A DNA stretch of 33,481 nt, taken from IMG/VR virus record IMGVR_UViG_3300005613_000244, positions 1 through 33,481 of that record; one strand, written 5' to 3'. Origin of the DNA: a virus. Within the stretch, counting starts at the first letter, position 1. Each line of letters begins with the position of its first letter. The notes under the pieces are model-generated. The model was not told where the DNA came from. It saw only the letters and a program-made list of their open reading frames with translations, and did no database searches. The position numbers and the translations under genes were made by a program. Below are positions 8,776 through 15,894 of this stretch, one piece after another.

Positions 8776-9215
8776 TTTGGGTCCAAATCTTCTTCACCCT
8801 CTGTCTTCTGTCCTCTGTCCTCTGTCATCTGGTCCTCTTCCGACATTTGGACCGGCATATCAAACACCCGCGATGCCAGATACTCCACCAAGTCGGACGC
8901 ATACTTTTCGATATGCTCTTTCCACTCCGGGTAGTAATTGTCCGACGCCGGATCGCTGGCCATCGCCCGCCAGTCCTCTCCGATTTTGCGCTCGAAATCC
9001 CCCTCCCGGAATCCCCTTAAAATCTTCAGTCCATATTTTATGCGGGTTTCCACAATCCGATTGACCACTTTTCGGCCCCTGCGCTGGTATGCCTCGTTGG
9101 CATATGCCACCCGCTCTTTGGTGATCGGGGTGCGGTAAAACAACACGATTTCGGTGCCGGACAGATTGTCCTGAAACCGCATCTCATTGAGTTCGTCTCC
9201 TAATCGTCGAGCCAT
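8769..9215 (-). CDS. Tail assembly chaperone, G-type
   Basis: 148 residues between the tail tube and tape measure genes, the usual place of gpG. It is mostly helical and highly charged (MARRLGDELNEMRF, KILRGFREGDFERKIGEDW). GAGAGG precedes the ATG by about 7 bases. The C-terminal tail MTEDRGQKTEGEED comes from a heptamer repeat array, and the gene ends DPNA with a slippery C CCA AAC two codons before the TAG. No strong sequence family was recognised; the assignment rests on position, size and the frameshift signal. Confidence 0.8.
   Translation of the reverse strand: MARRLGDELNEMRFQDNLSGTEIVLFYRTPITKERVAYANEAYQRRGRKVVNRIVETRIKYGLKILRGFREGDFERKIGEDWRAMASDPASDNYYPEWKEHIEKYASDLVEYLASRVFDMPVQMSEEDQMTEDRGQKTEGEEDLDPNA
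8775..8781 (-). other. Programmed -1 ribosomal frameshift site (C CCA AAC)
   Basis: On the minus strand the end of the G-type gene reads GAC CCA AAC GCA TAG. The heptamer C CCA AAC fits X XXY YYZ exactly, so both tRNAs can re-pair as CCC AAA after a -1 slip. The -1 frame is closed by a TGA about seven codons upstream and open for 89 codons downstream. This is the arrangement known for tail G/GT genes in dsDNA phages. I did not find a convincing downstream pseudoknot by eye. Confidence 0.8.
8799..8830 (-). repeat. Heptamer array (minus-strand unit AGGACAG)
   Basis: On the minus strand the units are ATGACAG, AGGACAG, AGGACAG, AAGACAG, then AGGGTGA. The array lies inside the G-type chaperone gene and is translated as MTEDRGQKTEG. 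Three 7-bp units equal 21 bases, so the array can grow or shrink by three units without breaking the frame. Confidence 0.85.
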
Positions 9216-9241
9216 TTGATTTCCTCTCTATCTTTTTTTTT

Positions 9242-9306
9242 GTGGGGCAGGCGTTCCAGCCTGCCATTTTTTTCATTCCAATATCAGCAGGCTGGACAGC
9301 CTGCCC
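9242..9306. repeat. Paired REP-like palindromes
   Basis: GGCAGGCGTTCCAGCCTGCC and then, 20 or so bases later, GCAGGCTGGACAGCCTGCCC. Both form stems from GCAGGC/GCCTGC. They fill the gap between the G-type gene and the tail-tube gene and end four bases before the tail-tube stop codon. The same motif recurs at five other places in the window. Confidence 0.85.
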
Positions 9307-9309
9307 TCC

Positions 9310-10587
9310 TTATGCGGCGTAGGTTGACTGTAAATTTTTGGTTGCGGTGATCACCGATCCATACGTATCATCCTCCATCACATGCAGATCCCCGACCTCG
9401 GCGATGCGCTTGTCTCCCACGTTCAGCGGCGCAGTGACAACGCCCACCTTGGGAAAAACGATCCGGCTCTGGTACTTGTGAGGGGTGTCATAAATAGCGC
9501 CCTCGGCCAGGATCTCCACGCCGAAATCGTCGTTTTCGTCAATGTGATTCTGGATGATATAGTCCCGGAATTCGCGGTCCAGTTTCAGCACCTGGGTTCG
9601 CGCAGGCCGGAAACACCGGTTGGCATAGGCCCCGTCCGCACCCAGAGAAAACATGATCTCCAGGTTATTGTTGAAATTCCACTCGATGGAATTGACTTCC
9701 GCAGACAGTTCCCTTCCCCCGTTGAACGTGGTCCCGTCCCAGGTTCCGCCCAGTTTGAACGTGACCTCGCTCACCCTCAGCGGCGTTTCCGCAACGCGGG
9801 ACGGAAAGCTCATCCACCCGCTTTCGTCGGGAATATAGAGCAGCTTATATGATTTGCTGTCTCCGCTGCCGCCGGGACTGGTGATGGTGATCACCGCAGG
9901 CGTGGCATCGCTTACCGCCGAATATTCCACCTCGGTCCAGGTGCCGGCGGCCAGCGCGATGCGGATGCGCTGCATGTTGTCCAGACGGGCCTGGGCTGTG
10001 GCGCCTTCCACGCCGTTGGCCGCCAGGGTCAGGGATACGGCATTATCCAGGGCGCTCAGGGTTTCCTCATAGGTGTTATTCGTGAATTTGCCCGTGCCCT
10101 TGGCCGCGGCAACGATTTTCACCCAGTCATCCCTGGCGAATGTTGCCGTAAAACTGTCGATGAACATGGACGCGAACAATCGTTTCAACACGGTCTGGCC
10201 GAAGCGCATGCCCGCAGTGAATGACGGAAGGCTCCGGTAGGCGCCAACATCCCCGCCAATCGGGGTGACCGTGTGTTCGTATCCGGAGCCGGCTGCCGCC
10301 GTTGAAATCGTGCCCAGGGCATAGGCGAAAATGAACGCCAGGTGCTGGGGCTGGGCCTTGTTGAAGGTCAGCGGAAGCGACGACAGATTGCCCAGGTCGT
10401 AAATGGTGTCCGCCTCTTCCTTGCCGGTCATTTCTTCCGCATTGTCCTCGCGCCTTGGCTCCAGGTTGGCCACATCGCTCATGTCCACCAGCATGGATGT
10501 ATCTAACGTCTGCTCGGTGTTGATACCCGTCTCCTGATTGTTCGCGGACACCGCCAGTAGGTTATGGGTTGCTCTCCAGCTTCTCAT
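9310..10587 (-). CDS. Major tail tube protein (siphovirus type)
   Basis: 425 residues, long for a tube protein. It begins with a segment typical of tube proteins that mentions LDTSMLVDMSDVANLEPRRED (about 28-48), and ends with VGDKRIAEVGDLHVMEDDTYGSVITATKNLQ. A middle section, about 180-240, is an extra beta region that includes an Ig-like AVITITSPGGSGDSKSYKL. The gene lies after the head completion genes and before G/GT and tape measure, where a tail tube belongs. GGAGGTGACAA precedes the ATG. No sheath gene is present, so the tail is non-contractile. The family name was not recognised; the role is inferred mainly from place and style. Confidence 0.8.
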   Translation of the reverse strand: MRSWRATHNLLAVSANNQETGINTEQTLDTSMLVDMSDVANLEPRREDNAEEMTGKEEADTIYDLGNLSSLPLTFNKAQPQHLAFIFAYALGTISTAAAGSGYEHTVTPIGGDVGAYRSLPSFTAGMRFGQTVLKRLFASMFIDSFTATFARDDWVKIVAAAKGTGKFTNNTYEETLSALDNAVSLTLAANGVEGATAQARLDNMQRIRIALAAGTWTEVEYSAVSDATPAVITITSPGGSGDSKSYKLLYIPDESGWMSFPSRVAETPLRVSEVTFKLGGTWDGTTFNGGRELSAEVNSIEWNFNNNLEIMFSLGADGAYANRCFRPARTQVLKLDREFRDYIIQNHIDENDDFGVEILAEGAIYDTPHKYQSRIVFPKVGVVTAPLNVGDKRIAEVGDLHVMEDDTYGSVITATKNLQSTYAA

Positions 10588-10825
10588 TTGTCACCTCCGG
10601 TTTTGACTTCGGCGGCGTCAGGTTTGAGGTTTGAGGTTTGAGGCTGTTTTTTTTTTCGACCTTTTTTTGACCTCCGACCTCTGGCACCCGACCTCCGACC
10701 GTTTTAAATTTTTTTTTTTCGTTCGGCGGAATCTTATCGTAGACCTTGCCTTTGATGTACTTCCTCCCGGCAAACTCCCCGTCTACCACTTCAAAAGATT
10801 CCTGCCCCGTTTTGAGTTGATACAT
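10562..10825 (-). CDS. Small head-tail joining region protein with repeat-encoded tail
   Basis: 87 residues from the ATG at 10825, which has TTGGAGG upstream; a longer frame reaching 10924 would include repeat DNA and is rejected. The first 40 residues are compact (MYQLKTGQESFEVVDGEFAG, then RKYIKGKVYDKIPPNE). The rest is low-complexity, encoded by two heptamer arrays (VGGRVPEVGG and LKPQTSNLT). It sits where Mu has gp38 (DUF2635), a small protein before the tail genes, but similarity is not evident. It overlaps the tail-tube start by 26 bases. Confidence 0.65.
   Translation of the reverse strand: MYQLKTGQESFEVVDGEFAGRKYIKGKVYDKIPPNEKKKFKTVGGRVPEVGGQKKVEKKNSLKPQTSNLTPPKSKPEVTNEKLESNP
10621..10645. 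repeat. Heptamer array, unit GGTTTGA
   Basis: Three copies of GGTTTGA followed by a diverged GGCTGTT. It encodes part of the C-terminal tail of the 10562-10825 gene on the minus strand. Confidence 0.85.
10669..10700. repeat. Heptamer array, unit GACCTCC
   Basis: Units GACCTCC, GACCTCT, GGCACCC, GACCTCC and a partial GACC. It lies in the same gene as the GGTTTGA array and is translated as VGGRVPEVGG. Confidence 0.8.
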
Positions 10826-10836
10826 ATTGCCTCCAA

Positions 10837-10865
10837 TGGCAGGCTGGAACGCCCGCCCTACAGGT
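10837..10865. repeat. REP-like palindrome (degenerate)
   Basis: TGGCAGGCTGGAACGCCCGCCCTACAGG lies between the 10825 start and the DUF1834 gene. The left arm matches the other copies; the right arm has diverged (GCCCGCC for GCCTGCC). Confidence 0.75.
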
Positions 10866-10883
10866 TTTTCATTCATTGCGCAG

Positions 10884-11345
10884 CTATGCTGCGCTGGGCC
10901 TCTCCGTTTCCTTGACATACTCATACCCGATTATCTTGCGCTGGATCACCTCGGTCTCATCCCCGAACACCTCGGACTCGGGCTGATTGGCCAGGGCCAC
11001 GGCGGAGATCATGCCGGTGATAAAAAGCAAATTCTCATCCAGAGACGTGTGAATATCCGCTTCCAGATCCAGAATGCCCTTTTGGCTGGTGGACGTATCC
11101 CCCATAATGGCCGCCTCGGGTTTGGTGAGTTGTGTCAACGCCACGATTTTGACGGTCATGCAATACTCCATCATGCCGTCGATCATCTCGATCCGCTGCA
11201 CCGGCCCGTCCTTGATCCCCACCGCAGGGAACTTGACCGCATTCGGAATCATGTTTTCATCCTCGGTCACAAAGATGTCCGAATCCCGAACATAGGTGAG
11301 ATCCGTCTGTAATTGCGATTTTATGGCGCCCAACAACTCTTTCAT
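10884..11345 (-). CDS. DUF1834 protein (Mu gp37-like)
   Basis: 153 residues. It follows the DUF1834 pattern: a helical start (MKELLGAIKSQLQTDLTYVRDSDIFVTEDENMIP), the FPAVGIKDGPVQRIEM segment, and a C-terminal ETEVIQRKIIGYEYVKE. Mu gp37 sits just before the tail genes and is thought to act in head-tail completion. The gene lies in the same order here, after the gpG-like gene and before the tail module. Confidence 0.82.
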   Translation of the reverse strand: MKELLGAIKSQLQTDLTYVRDSDIFVTEDENMIPNAVKFPAVGIKDGPVQRIEMIDGMMEYCMTVKIVALTQLTKPEAAIMGDTSTSQKGILDLEADIHTSLDENLLFITGMISAVALANQPESEVFGDETEVIQRKIIGYEYVKETERPSAA

Positions 11346-11348
11346 TTT

Positions 11349-11873
11349 TTATCCTGTGGGAGTTGTAACATAATCGGCGACAATTTTATGCATGGTCCGC
11401 AAGTCCTCATCCTGAATTTTCAGGAACGGCCGCGCCGGAATATAGGCGTCCTGCTGCCGCTGATGCTGGTGAACCAGAACCTTTCTCCCGTCGATCTCTT
11501 TACCGAACGCCTGGGTGATATACCGGTAATGCTGCTTGACCGTGACATTTTTATCCAGCTTCCCCCCCAGCTGATGAATCCGGGCGTATTTTACGCTGGT
11601 TCCCACCCGCAAAACCTTGCCCGTTACCTGCATGGAGATAGAGTTTTTCAGCTGGGACGTGTCCACCAAGGTTTTGCCGCCGTCTCTAATCGCTCGCCCG
11701 GAAGGATGCCACCGAACAGGCCGTCCCCCGGCTTTGAAGTTCCTGGCAATGGACCGCAGCAGCACCAGCCCGCAATCTTTCAGCGCAGGCGCCGGATGAT
11801 CCAGCCTCTGCCGGACTTTCTCCAGCGCAGTTCTCGCACCCAAATCCTTGTGTTTTATGGATATAGCAACCAT
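11349..11873 (-). CDS. Virion morphogenesis protein (Mu gpG / phage tail S family)
   Basis: 174 residues. It has the family's features: ALEKVRQRLDHPAPALKDCG near the start, GGRPVRWHPSGRAIRDGGKTLVDTSQLKNSI in the middle, VGTSVKYARIHQLGG, and the terminal YIPARPFLKIQDED. The family (PF05069) works at the head-tail junction; Mu gpG belongs to it. The ribosome site is weak (CAGGA about 12 bases upstream). Stop and next start lie three bases apart. Confidence 0.88.
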   Translation of the reverse strand: MVAISIKHKDLGARTALEKVRQRLDHPAPALKDCGLVLLRSIARNFKAGGRPVRWHPSGRAIRDGGKTLVDTSQLKNSISMQVTGKVLRVGTSVKYARIHQLGGKLDKNVTVKQHYRYITQAFGKEIDGRKVLVHQHQRQQDAYIPARPFLKIQDEDLRTMHKIVADYVTTPTG

Positions 11874-11888
11874 TTTTTTTAGTTTTTC

Positions 11889-11936
11889 CTGACACCTGAA
11901 ACCCCTACGGGTTGGAGGCTGACACCTGAAATCTTC
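11889..11936. repeat. Direct repeat CTGACACCTGAAA, heptamer-family relative
   Basis: CCTGACACCTGAAA and CTGACACCTGAAA occur 33 bases apart, flanking CCCCTACGGGTTGGAGG. The word CACCTGA is the same heptamer that forms the array inside the GemA gene at 25658-25682. The repeat fills the gap between the DUF1320 and gpG-like genes. Confidence 0.7.
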
Positions 11937-11937
11937 T

Positions 11938-12360
11938 TCAGAATCCCGTCATTTTACTGCGGCTAAAAATCCTCGCCGGATTGTCGCTGGACACCTCAAA
12001 AGATGTCTCTCCGGAATCCGGATCGTTTTCCCCCAGGGAGTTATCCCCCCTGGCAACACCCTTGAGAAATTCAACCGCATCCTTGTACCGGGTGCGCCGG
12101 TCCTCCGGCGCACCCTTTCTGCGTCCGTAAAGATTATATATGGCGATATCCACGGAAAACTTGAGAACCAGTGCCGGCACCGTGTCAAAGGGTACGCTGT
12201 ATCTGGCGCCGCAGTATCCGTCGATGAGCGCGTCCGCGTCCGCGATTTTTTGCGTGACCACGTCCGCGTCAATCGTGCCGGCATCGGCATCGTCGGTGAG
12301 CTGGATGAGCACGTCCGAATCCATCTGGTCCAGGATATCGCTCTGGGTGCAGTAGGCCAT
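11938..12360 (-). CDS. DUF1320 protein (Mu gp36-like)
   Basis: 140 residues. The start MAYCTQSDILDQM, the helical DADALIDGYCGARYSVPF block and FSVDIAIYNLYGRR are hallmarks of DUF1320 (Mu gp36), a head completion protein that docks to the connector. AAGGAAATAGCCG precedes the ATG. It directly follows the gp35-like gene, as in Mu. Confidence 0.9.
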   Translation of the reverse strand: MAYCTQSDILDQMDSDVLIQLTDDADAGTIDADVVTQKIADADALIDGYCGARYSVPFDTVPALVLKFSVDIAIYNLYGRRKGAPEDRRTRYKDAVEFLKGVARGDNSLGENDPDSGETSFEVSSDNPARIFSRSKMTGF

Positions 12361-12363
12361 CGG

Positions 12364-12549
12364 CTATTTCCTTTTTTTAGCCGGCGTTTCTTCCGGCGCT
12401 TTGATCTCTTCCACCGTGAGCATGGGCTCCGCTTTTAGGACGGCCAGCTCTTTTTTGCTGAACCGGTCGTCCGGATATTCCGCGGGACCCTTTGGGTGGG
12501 GCATCCCGCATCGCCTGAAATTATGCCGTTTGCTTCGTATGCGTATCAC
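12364..12549 (-). CDS. Mu gp35-like small head protein
   Basis: 61 residues, GTG start at 12549 with AGGAGG seven bases upstream. VIRIRSKRHNFRRCGMPHP then ELAVLKAEPMLTVEEI follows the pattern of the N-terminal domain of Mu-like FluMu gp35 proteins (the RI.S...GFRRAG ... L...P.L.V.E spacing). A lysine-rich C-terminus ends at AKKRK. It sits between gpT and DUF1320 as in Mu. Confidence 0.8.
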   Translation of the reverse strand: MIRIRSKRHNFRRCGMPHPKGPAEYPDDRFSKKELAVLKAEPMLTVEEIKAPEETPAKKRK

Positions 12550-12568
12550 GTACCTGCCTCCTTTTGAG

Positions 12569-12603
12569 ATTGAAAATTTACTATTGAAAATTGAAAGTTG
12601 TTT
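12569..12603. repeat. Heptamer array, unit ATTGAAA
   Basis: Units ATTGAAA, ATTTACT, ATTGAAA, ATTGAAA, then GTTGTTT. It lies in the gap between the gp35-like gene and gpT, followed 13 bases later by the AATATTC array. Confidence 0.75.
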
Positions 12604-12615
12604 TTAAAAACCCTT

Positions 12616-12650
12616 GAATATTCAATATTCAATATTCAATATTCAATTGA
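12616..12650. repeat. Heptamer array AATATTC x4 ending AATTGA
   Basis: G then four perfect AATATTC units and AATTGA, ending one base before the gpT stop codon. The same 35 bases are found at 22752-22786, also just after a phage gene. Confidence 0.95.
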
Positions 12651-12651
12651 A

Positions 12652-13557
12652 TCAGCCTCCGCCCGTGGACCCGTAGCTGAGCTGCCACAGTCCGTATCCT
12701 CCGGCGGCCCGGGCTTCCGCGCCGAACCGGAATTTCTTTCGCATGAACACACTGTCGTTATCTTCCGAGGTCTGCTGCACGAATACCGGCTTTTTCCTCT
12801 CCTGATAAATAAACGGCTTCACCGGACGGTTGGTCACGTGCAGGAACCAGGCCGTTGAGCTGGTGAGTCTGGGATTGACCAGCAGGGTCGCAGTTCCCCG
12901 GTACGGGTTGGGAGATTCGTCCGTGAGTTTTTCGTTTTCGAGAAGCAGCCTTCCCGTGGCTTCCAGGGCCGGCGGAACTTCCAGCACGTCCGGGATTAGC
13001 GCCAGGGGCCGGCTTTCATCGTCCGTAAAACTCATAATGGCCAGCCGGGCCGCTCCGTAACTGGCGGCGGCAAGTGCCGTGGTGGCTGCGGACAGGGCGG
13101 CGGTACCCAGGTTGGACACGCTGGACCCGGCCACGTCATGGTCCGAATCGTAAAAATATTGCCCATCGAAACATTCATTAGCAAATGCATTGTTTTTAAG
13201 ATCCGCATCGATTTCGTCCGGGAGCTGCTTGGCTGAGAACCCGGCCTCCTGGGCCTGTGGGCCGTATATCCCAAGGTTGTCATCCTCGATATCGTTCCGG
13301 TCCACCTCTACGGTGGCCTCCCAGTCGTTGTTGACCACGGTATATTTGAAGGCTTCCAGGGATTTCAATACCTTGTCTCCCAGCCATTGCCGCATTTTGG
13401 GAAACCGGGACAGCCAGGTATAATCGTTCTGGCCGGACCCGCTGGGCACCAGCATGGTAGTTTTTTGCCACAGTGACGGCGCCGCGTCGAATGCCTTGTT
13501 GAACGTGGTTTTTAATGTAATAAAAACCGCCGTAAGATTGGATTTGTTTACCAGCAT
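12652..13557 (-). CDS. Major capsid protein (Mu gpT-like)
   Basis: 301 residues from the ATG at 13557, which has AGGAGG at 8 bases; an ATG six bases upstream is too near the ribosome site. It matches the Mu gpT family: TTFNKAFD, WLSRFPKMRQWLGDKVLKSLEAFKYT near 50-70, VDRNDIEDDNLGIYGP, and the late PNPYRGTATLLVNPRL. It forms the icosahedral shell with an HK97-type fold (family knowledge). It is preceded by the decoration gene and followed by gp35, DUF1320 and gpG-like genes. Confidence 0.93.
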   Translation of the reverse strand: MLVNKSNLTAVFITLKTTFNKAFDAAPSLWQKTTMLVPSGSGQNDYTWLSRFPKMRQWLGDKVLKSLEAFKYTVVNNDWEATVEVDRNDIEDDNLGIYGPQAQEAGFSAKQLPDEIDADLKNNAFANECFDGQYFYDSDHDVAGSSVSNLGTAALSAATTALAAASYGAARLAIMSFTDDESRPLALIPDVLEVPPALEATGRLLLENEKLTDESPNPYRGTATLLVNPRLTSSTAWFLHVTNRPVKPFIYQERKKPVFVQQTSEDNDSVFMRKKFRFGAEARAAGGYGLWQLSYGSTGGG

Positions 13558-13645
13558 GATCATTGCCTCCTTTGGTTTAATACTGCTTTTTATTTTCTAA
13601 ACTTATCAGCTTCTCACCCTCTCATCTTCTACTGTTCCGTCTTGA

Positions 13646-14725
13646 CTATGACGTGAGCAGCTTTTTTGTATATGTGATCCATGCGGCCAGCATGATCACG
13701 TCATCCGTGCCCAGGGTTCCGTCCTTGGGCTGGATGGTCAGCTCTATTGCCGCCGGATATGCCGTAAGGTTTGCCAGCGCCAGGGTCAGGGTCACGTTCT
13801 GAACGGTTTTGGCCGTGGCGTCACCGGTCATGGCTCCCGTATCCCCTCCGAAATCCGCGTCCTCGTCATATAGGGCGCCCACGTCGTTATTGAACGCCTC
13901 CACGGTGAATTTTGTGGCATCTCCAACCGTGGCCCCTGTTTTGGCTGCCAGGATATTGAGCACCATATTGGCCGTCACGTCCGCGTCCGGAGGCACGATC
14001 ACCTTGGTGGCCACCGGAGTGGGCGTGCCGTGATTGTTCCACCGGATACCCATTCCCTCTGCGGTCACGCAAAAGCCGGGCGTCGCGCTGTCACCGTCGG
14101 AAAAGGCCGCCAGGGCCACACCGCCGTTGGTGATCATGGGCATGGGAATCGGAATGATCCCCTGTGCGGACAAAAGGCTTTGATAGATTTCCGCCAGGGC
14201 GGACTCCACCTCGGTTTGCGATGTAAATCCGCCGGAATCCAATACCGAAATAGCGCTGGCATCATGGGCATCTGTACCGTCGGCAATATGGGCAATGGCA
14301 TCGGAAGAGCGCACTGCCGGCTCGATGTCGATCCACGCGTGAGTCGTGTCGATATATTCCGCAATAATCCCGCAGAAAATCGCATAAGTTACATTCCCGA
14401 CCACATCCACGGTCTGATCGTCAACCAGGTAAGCATTGTCCCCCACGTTGGCCTGGGAAATGGTGTTGTCAAAAGTAGCCTTTACCAGACCCCTGCGCCG
14501 GATCTGGCACTCCAGATCTCCGTCGGACCCTGACGAGTTGTCTTTCTGCTCCAGGGCGATGCCCATAAAGATCAGGCCGGATTCGTCGGCGCCGTCCACC
14601 AGGTACCCGTCCGCGTTGACGCACACGAACGCCCCGCCGTAGATGGTGTCTCCGTCATCCACCGGACAGGACAGCTCAACCCCCTCCCGGTATTCCAGTT
14701 GTTTATCCTCGGTTAGTGCCGTCAT
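13646..14725 (-). CDS. Head decoration-type protein with extended C-terminal domain
   Basis: 359 residues from ATG 14725 (GGAGGTAAAA upstream); the frame upstream is repeat DNA. Residues 1-120 resemble capsid cement proteins (VDDGDTIYGGAFVCVNADGYLV, GIALEQKDNSS, VGDNAYLVDDQTV). The C-terminal 200 residues are a separate beta-rich domain (ATKVIVPPDADVTANMVLN, TAKTVQNVTLTLA, MLAAWITYTKK). The decoration role is inferred from the N-terminal pattern and place between scaffold and major capsid. The large second domain is unusual and might project from the head. Confidence 0.75.
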   Translation of the reverse strand: MTALTEDKQLEYREGVELSCPVDDGDTIYGGAFVCVNADGYLVDGADESGLIFMGIALEQKDNSSGSDGDLECQIRRRGLVKATFDNTISQANVGDNAYLVDDQTVDVVGNVTYAIFCGIIAEYIDTTHAWIDIEPAVRSSDAIAHIADGTDAHDASAISVLDSGGFTSQTEVESALAEIYQSLLSAQGIIPIPMPMITNGGVALAAFSDGDSATPGFCVTAEGMGIRWNNHGTPTPVATKVIVPPDADVTANMVLNILAAKTGATVGDATKFTVEAFNNDVGALYDEDADFGGDTGAMTGDATAKTVQNVTLTLALANLTAYPAAIELTIQPKDGTLGTDDVIMLAAWITYTKKLLTS

Positions 14726-14750
14726 TTTTACCTCCATTTTTTTTGTTTGT

Positions 14751-14863
14751 GTGGGGCAGGCTGTAGGGCAGGCTGTAGGGCAGGCTTTCCAGCCTGCCAT
14801 TCCCAGCCTGTCATTTCAAACCTGCCAATTGTTGGCAGACAGGAATGTCCGCCCTACAAGTTT
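14751..14863. repeat. REP-like cluster, two motif types
   Basis: Three tandem GGGCAGGCTGTA-type arms end in the palindrome GGCAGGCTTTCCAGCCTGCC, followed by CCCAGCCTGTC. A second motif TTGGCAGACAGGAATGTCCG then reaches into the end of the protease gene. The second motif recurs twice at 20335-20423. Confidence 0.88.
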
Positions 14864-15417
14864 GTCTGCCCATACTGCTTGATATCGTCGGCGGTAACCC
14901 CCATCATTTTTGCCACCGTCAGCACCGAGTCGTCCACCGTCTCTTTGGTGTCGTCCTTCTTGATTCCGGCCTGGCCAATGGGAATCACGCTGCCTGCGGG
15001 ACGGGAAAGCACGATCATCTCGAATTGTTTCGGGTCTCTGAGCGCAAGTTCGCTGCCCCACTTTTCCAGCTCATCCGGGCTGGTTTTCCCCTGCTTGAGA
15101 GCCAGTTCCACCAGGTCGTTCTGTTTCATTTCTGACAGTTCCTTACTGAGTTTTGCCACCTGGAGGCTCAACTCTTTTGCCACGTCATCGGTTTTTCCCA
15201 GAGACGAGATGGCCGCAATCACTGTGGTTTCGTCCGCATCCTCGCCAAGTCTGAGTGCATCCAGAACCCCCTTGCACGCCACGACAAGATCCGGTTTGTC
15301 TTTAGCCGCTTTTTCCAGATCCGTGTTTTTGGCCACAAGAGCCTCAACGGCCTCCACTACTTTTTCCTCGCCGGCGTCCTCAGCCAGCTTAAACATTTTT
15401 TTTAATTTTTTGAGCAT
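14854..15417 (-). CDS. Internal scaffold protein (Mu gpZ-like), nested in the protease gene
   Basis: In frame within the protease gene, ATG at 15417 (codon 160, MLKKLKKMFKLAED) is preceded by AAAAAGGAGAGGATGTC, a much better ribosome site than at the full-length start. It would give a 187-residue scaffold with no protease domain, just as Mu makes Z from within I. It should be made in excess over the full protein. Confidence 0.8.
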   Translation of the reverse strand: MLKKLKKMFKLAEDAGEEKVVEAVEALVAKNTDLEKAAKDKPDLVVACKGVLDALRLGEDADETTVIAAISSLGKTDDVAKELSLQVAKLSKELSEMKQNDLVELALKQGKTSPDELEKWGSELALRDPKQFEMIVLSRPAGSVIPIGQAGIKKDDTKETVDDSVLTVAKMMGVTADDIKQYGQTNL

Positions 15418-15894
15418 GACATCCTCTCCTTTTTTTATGGTTTCGGGTTCATTGGACCATGCCAGCTTGGCGATGATCGGCCTTAAATGGTTCAATTTCG
15501 GATCGTTGGTCAGCGCAATGTTTTTGATGGCAACCACCTGCCGATCTTTTGCCCGGACCCAGAACACTGGTGAAAAATATAGATATTCCTTGTTGGCGAT
15601 ATAGGTTTTGGCGCGGTCGGTCCATTCCACAACCGCCCATAATCCCTCCTCCGCCTTATTGATAAACCGGGTGATCCATCCGGATGCCGGAGCCTGAACG
15701 TCTTTTAGGGTTTGGTGCTCGTAATCAATGACCATCCGGTTTCCCCGCCGCTCGAAATAGGCAATAATGGAATCCATACTTTCTGCGTCAAGAAAGGCTG
15801 GTGGTTCTCCTTCGATATCGATCTGGCCGAAGGGCAGAACCTGAAATGTGCCCGGCGCTCCGTCGAGCTGCTTTAAAACAAAAAATGCTTTCAT
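14854..15894 (-). CDS. Prohead protease fused to scaffold (Mu gpI-like)
   Basis: 346 residues. The N-terminal 150 are the Mu-type protease: VIDYEHQT with His60 and EYLYFSPVFW around Ser109, the usual catalytic region, then VAIKNIALTNDP. The C-terminal part from about 160 is the lysine- and glutamate-rich helical scaffold (ELSEMKQNDLVELALKQGK). In Mu, I and Z share the same frame. ATG overlaps the gpF-like stop. The last ten bases overlap the REP-like cluster, so the C-terminal residues (YGQTNL) derive from repeat DNA. Confidence 0.9.
   Translation of the reverse strand: MKAFFVLKQLDGAPGTFQVLPFGQIDIEGEPPAFLDAESMDSIIAYFERRGNRMVIDYEHQTLKDVQAPASGWITRFINKAEEGLWAVVEWTDRAKTYIANKEYLYFSPVFWVRAKDRQVVAIKNIALTNDPKLNHLRPIIAKLAWSNEPETIKKGEDVMLKKLKKMFKLAEDAGEEKVVEAVEALVAKNTDLEKAAKDKPDLVVACKGVLDALRLGEDADETTVIAAISSLGKTDDVAKELSLQVAKLSKELSEMKQNDLVELALKQGKTSPDELEKWGSELALRDPKQFEMIVLSRPAGSVIPIGQAGIKKDDTKETVDDSVLTVAKMMGVTADDIKQYGQTNL

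Noticed and set aside
12616-12650. Possible CRISPR-like array because of repeated units
   Set aside because: Units are 7 bases with no spacers; it is a simple tandem array, and no cas genes are present.
14747-15604. A 285-codon plus-strand frame opposite the protease/scaffold gene
   Set aside because: Ser-rich antisense shadow that starts in REP-like repeat DNA; the minus-strand protease is well supported.
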